In this document: in pieces, positions 62,204-64,000 of the stretch | Layout of the letters: every line of letters starts with the position of its first letter | Numbering within the stretch: position 1 is the stretch's first letter | Assembly (NCBI GenBank): GCA_025934775.1 | Contig: JAICWO010000019.1 | Coordinates: 1-64,000, forward strand | DNA: 64,000 nt | Source of the DNA: Gemmatimonadaceae bacterium | Lineage (GTDB): Bacteria; Gemmatimonadota; Gemmatimonadetes; Gemmatimonadales; Gemmatimonadaceae | Direction of reading: 5' to 3' | Position numbers and translations under genes: made by a program | Notes under the pieces: generated by a model | What the model was told of the DNA's origin: nothing | Seen by the model: only the letters and a program-made list of their open reading frames with translations | Database searches by the model: none

Positions 62204-62689
62204 ATGAAAATGACACACACGGCCGCCCTGCTGCTCGCCCTCGGATTCACCGCGGCGCGCGGCGCGATGGCGCAGACGTCGACCCAGACGGTGACGTTCG
62301 AGGTCGATCCGATCAACCAGATCGCGGTGACGGGCACGCCCAGCCTGCTGATCAACGCGGCCAGCGCCGGCAACGCGCCGACGTCGGTCACGGCGACGGG
62401 AAGCAGCTGGGCCGTCACCACGAACCAGTCCGGAGCGAAGGTCACGGCGAGCATCGCCAGCGCGATGCCGACCGGCGTCACACTCTCGGTGCAGCTTGGC
62501 GCGCCGTCCGGGGCGACCAGCGCCGGCCTGAAGGCGCTCGGCACGACCGCTGTCGACGTCGTCACGGGGATCACGAAGCTCAATGCGTCGTCGCTCGCGC
62601 TGACGTATCAGTTGGACGCGACCGCCGCGGCGGGCGTGGTGAGCTCGAGCACGCGCGTCGTCACCTACACGGTCACGGGCGGTGTCTGA
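62204..62689 (+). CDS. Secreted beta-rich protein A, unknown family
   Basis: 161 residues with a signal peptide (MKMTHTAALLLALGFTAARG, cleavage after AMA). The mature domain is Ser/Thr/Ala/Val-rich, with alternating strands (QTVTFEVDPINQIAVTG, RVVTYTVTGGV at the C-terminus) and a central APSGATSAG. It is paralogous to the next gene, sharing MPxGVxLxVxL, xSGxTSAG, TTxxDVV and the final strand. It has the look of a pilin-like or surface-layer subunit; no family is assigned. Confidence 0.8.
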   Translation: MKMTHTAALLLALGFTAARGAMAQTSTQTVTFEVDPINQIAVTGTPSLLINAASAGNAPTSVTATGSSWAVTTNQSGAKVTASIASAMPTGVTLSVQLGAPSGATSAGLKALGTTAVDVVTGITKLNASSLALTYQLDATAAAGVVSSSTRVVTYTVTGGV

Positions 62690-63158
62690 GCAGCCGGGGT
62701 GCCTGCTCGTCGTGACGCGCCTCTGGCGCGTCGCGGCGGCGGCGCTGCTCGTCGCCGGCTCGCGGCTCGGGGCGCAAGCCACGCGGCTCGACGTCTCCGG
62801 CTCGCCCGGCAATCTCGCGGTGACCTCGGCACCGGCGGGCTTTCAACCAGCCGCGGTCATCGACGCCAGCACGCAGTACAGCGTTCGCGTGCACGGCGGG
62901 ACGAAGAAGATCACGGCGGAGCTGAGCGCGCCGATGCCGGCCGGCGTCTCGCTCACCGTCACGCTCTCCGCCGTGAGCGGCGGTACGAGCGCCGGTCCCG
63001 TGACGCTCGATACGACTCCGCGCGACGTCGTCGTGAACCTGAGCAACGGCGCGGATCTGTCGGCGACCATCACGTATCAGCTCACGACCACGACCGAGGC
63101 CGGCATCGTCGCCGCGCAATCGCGAACCGTCACGTTCTCTCTGGTCAACTATCCATGA
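62682..63158 (+). CDS. Secreted beta-rich protein B, paralogue of protein A
   Basis: 158 residues with a signal sequence (VTRLWRVAAAALLVAGSRLG, cleavage near AQA). The C-terminal half aligns by eye with protein A: MPAGVSLTVTLSAVSGGTSAG, LDTTPRDVVVNLS, ITYQL, and the last strand RTVTFSLVNYP. The GTG at 62682 overlaps the previous stop; a GTG at 62712 would give a more standard signal peptide. Probably a second subunit of the same structure. Confidence 0.8.
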   Translation: MSEQPGCLLVVTRLWRVAAAALLVAGSRLGAQATRLDVSGSPGNLAVTSAPAGFQPAAVIDASTQYSVRVHGGTKKITAELSAPMPAGVSLTVTLSAVSGGTSAGPVTLDTTPRDVVVNLSNGADLSATITYQLTTTTEAGIVAAQSRTVTFSLVNYP

Positions 63159-63964
63159 TGTTCACATTCTCATACACACGCCGCGCGCTCGCGGCACTCG
63201 TCGTCTCCGTGGCGCTCGCCGGGCCGGCGGCGGCGCAGGTCTCACTGCTGAGCAACACGGTCGAGGAGCACACCGCCAATCCCGGCGACCGCTACTCGGG
63301 CACGATCGTCGTGGCGAATCCCACGAACGCGCCGCAGGTGCTCCGCCTGTATCAGACGGATTATCGCTTCGCGGCGGACGGCACGTCCGACTTCGACGCG
63401 CCCGGCTCGCTCGCGCGCTCGAACGCGGCCTGGGTGACGCTGCAGACCACGCGGATCACCGTGCCGGCGAACGCGCAGCTCAGCGTGTCGTACGGCGTTG
63501 CGGTCCCCGCGAGCGATTCGCTGCGCGGCACGTACTGGAGCACGATCATGGTCGAGGGCGTGCCGTCGCAGGACCCGTCCGACGCCGCGCCGCACCACGT
63601 GGGCGTGAGCGCGGTGATGCGCTACGCCGTGCAGGTGGCGACGCACGTCGGCAACAGCGGATCACACGCCATCAAGTTCGAGCGCGCCGGCGCGACGCGC
63701 GAAGCCGCGGATGCGCGTTTCGATCTCGACGTCGCGAACACCGGCGAGCGCGCGTACCGTCCAGTGCTCTGGATCGAGGTCTACGACACGACGGGCAGCC
63801 TCCGCGCGAAGGCGCGGCAGACGCGCGGGCTCGTGTATCCCGGCTCGTCGTTCCATCAGCATTTCGACCTCGGCACGCTGCCTGCCGGCACGTACAAGGC
63901 CGTGGTGTTCGCCGATACCGGGGACACCGCGGTCTCGGCGTCGCAGTTCAACATCACGTACTGA
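63155..63964 (+). CDS. Exported two-domain Ig-like protein, chaperone-like
   Basis: 269 residues with a signal peptide (to about residue 28, AAAQ). Domain 1 (NPGDRYSGTIVVANPTNAPQ; LRLYQTDYRF; ITVPANAQLSVSYGVAVP) and domain 2 (FDLDVANTGERAYRPVLWIE; LPAGTYKAVVFADTG) are both Ig-like, as in PapD-type periplasmic chaperones and DUF916-like proteins. Key chaperone residues cannot be confirmed. ATG overlaps the preceding stop (ATGA). Confidence 0.8.
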   Translation: MMFTFSYTRRALAALVVSVALAGPAAAQVSLLSNTVEEHTANPGDRYSGTIVVANPTNAPQVLRLYQTDYRFAADGTSDFDAPGSLARSNAAWVTLQTTRITVPANAQLSVSYGVAVPASDSLRGTYWSTIMVEGVPSQDPSDAAPHHVGVSAVMRYAVQVATHVGNSGSHAIKFERAGATREAADARFDLDVANTGERAYRPVLWIEVYDTTGSLRAKARQTRGLVYPGSSFHQHFDLGTLPAGTYKAVVFADTGDTAVSASQFNITY

Positions 63965-63967
63965 GTG

Positions 63968-64000
63968 ATGTCGCTTCGCCGCGCTGGGTTTGCCTTGGCA
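63968..64000 (+). CDS. Start of a further gene, cut by the window end
   Basis: An ATG (or the GTG three bases before) begins MSLRRAGFALA, 3 nt after the previous stop. The basic-then-hydrophobic start looks like a signal peptide. Identity cannot be told; an usher or outer-membrane protein would fit the operon. Confidence 0.4.
   Translation, partial: MSLRRAGFALA

Overview
The window is a gene-dense (about 95 % coding), GC-rich stretch of a bacterial chromosome. It comes from a diderm that makes lipopolysaccharide: rfaE2, lptE, lpxH-type and Lol/Lpt-style lipoproteins are present. The gene set (bacillithiol-type bshA, GatCAB, SecDF, HrcA/CIRCE-controlled groESL, many GTG/TTG starts, MoxR/Bat operon) fits Gemmatimonadota best. 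That assignment is inference; the 16S piece at the left edge (about 120 nt) would settle it. I see no insertion sequence, prophage, integrase or CRISPR array: this is core genome, with one accessory-looking patch at the right end.

Layout. 1-1056 (minus): 5' end of 16S rRNA, two tandem rRNA promoters, and a Lys-Arg-Pro tRNA cluster with its own promoter. 1053-4746 (minus): rdgB-rph-rfaE2-lptE-ybgC group. 4811-6927: lpxH-like gene (plus) converging on murI. 6952-8115 (minus): a selenocysteine locus, tRNA-Sec(UCA) directly after selD; selD itself is read through an in-frame UGA and encodes a selenocysteine-containing SelD. 8167-12067 (minus): ridA, tatD, secF, secD. 12124-19261 (minus): the rimP-nusA-ylxQ-infB-rbfA-truB-ribF translation/transcription operon, whose leader carries an intrinsic terminator. 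19550-21552 (minus): pgeF and murA, the latter with Asp in place of the catalytic Cys. 21805-23792 (plus): two small envelope proteins and an exported zinc-phospholipase-C-like protein. 23735-32346 (minus): lipoprotein, serS, orphan histidine kinase, uvrD/pcrA, gatC-gatA-gatB.

32472-36363 (plus): roadblock/LC7 protein, single-domain receiver, mannose-1-phosphate guanylyltransferase, left-handed beta-helix sugar-nucleotidyltransferase-like protein, MBL hydrolase. 36702-38807 (minus): groS-groL with a perfect CIRCE and a strong promoter. 38856-53159 (minus): one long run of overlapping genes, moxR-DUF58-batA-batB/TPR-batD-mutL-miaA-bshA-uppP-birA-coaX. 53300-56019 (minus): M50 protease-scpA-scpB-rluB. 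56187-56423 (plus): rpsT. 56494-61587 (minus): response regulator, pyrR-pyrB-pyrC, class II aldolase, coiled-coil zinc-ribbon protein. 61743-64000 (plus): a receiver protein followed by two paralogous secreted beta-rich proteins and an Ig-like exported protein, cut by the window edge.

The genes mostly serve envelope assembly, translation and nucleotide metabolism. Nearly all neighbours overlap by 4 bases (ATGA/GTGA), so translation coupling is the rule. The most unusual items are the UGA-containing selD with its tRNA-Sec, the terminator in the rimP-nusA leader, the C-to-D MurA, the CTG-type start implied for tatD, and the secreted operon at the right end.
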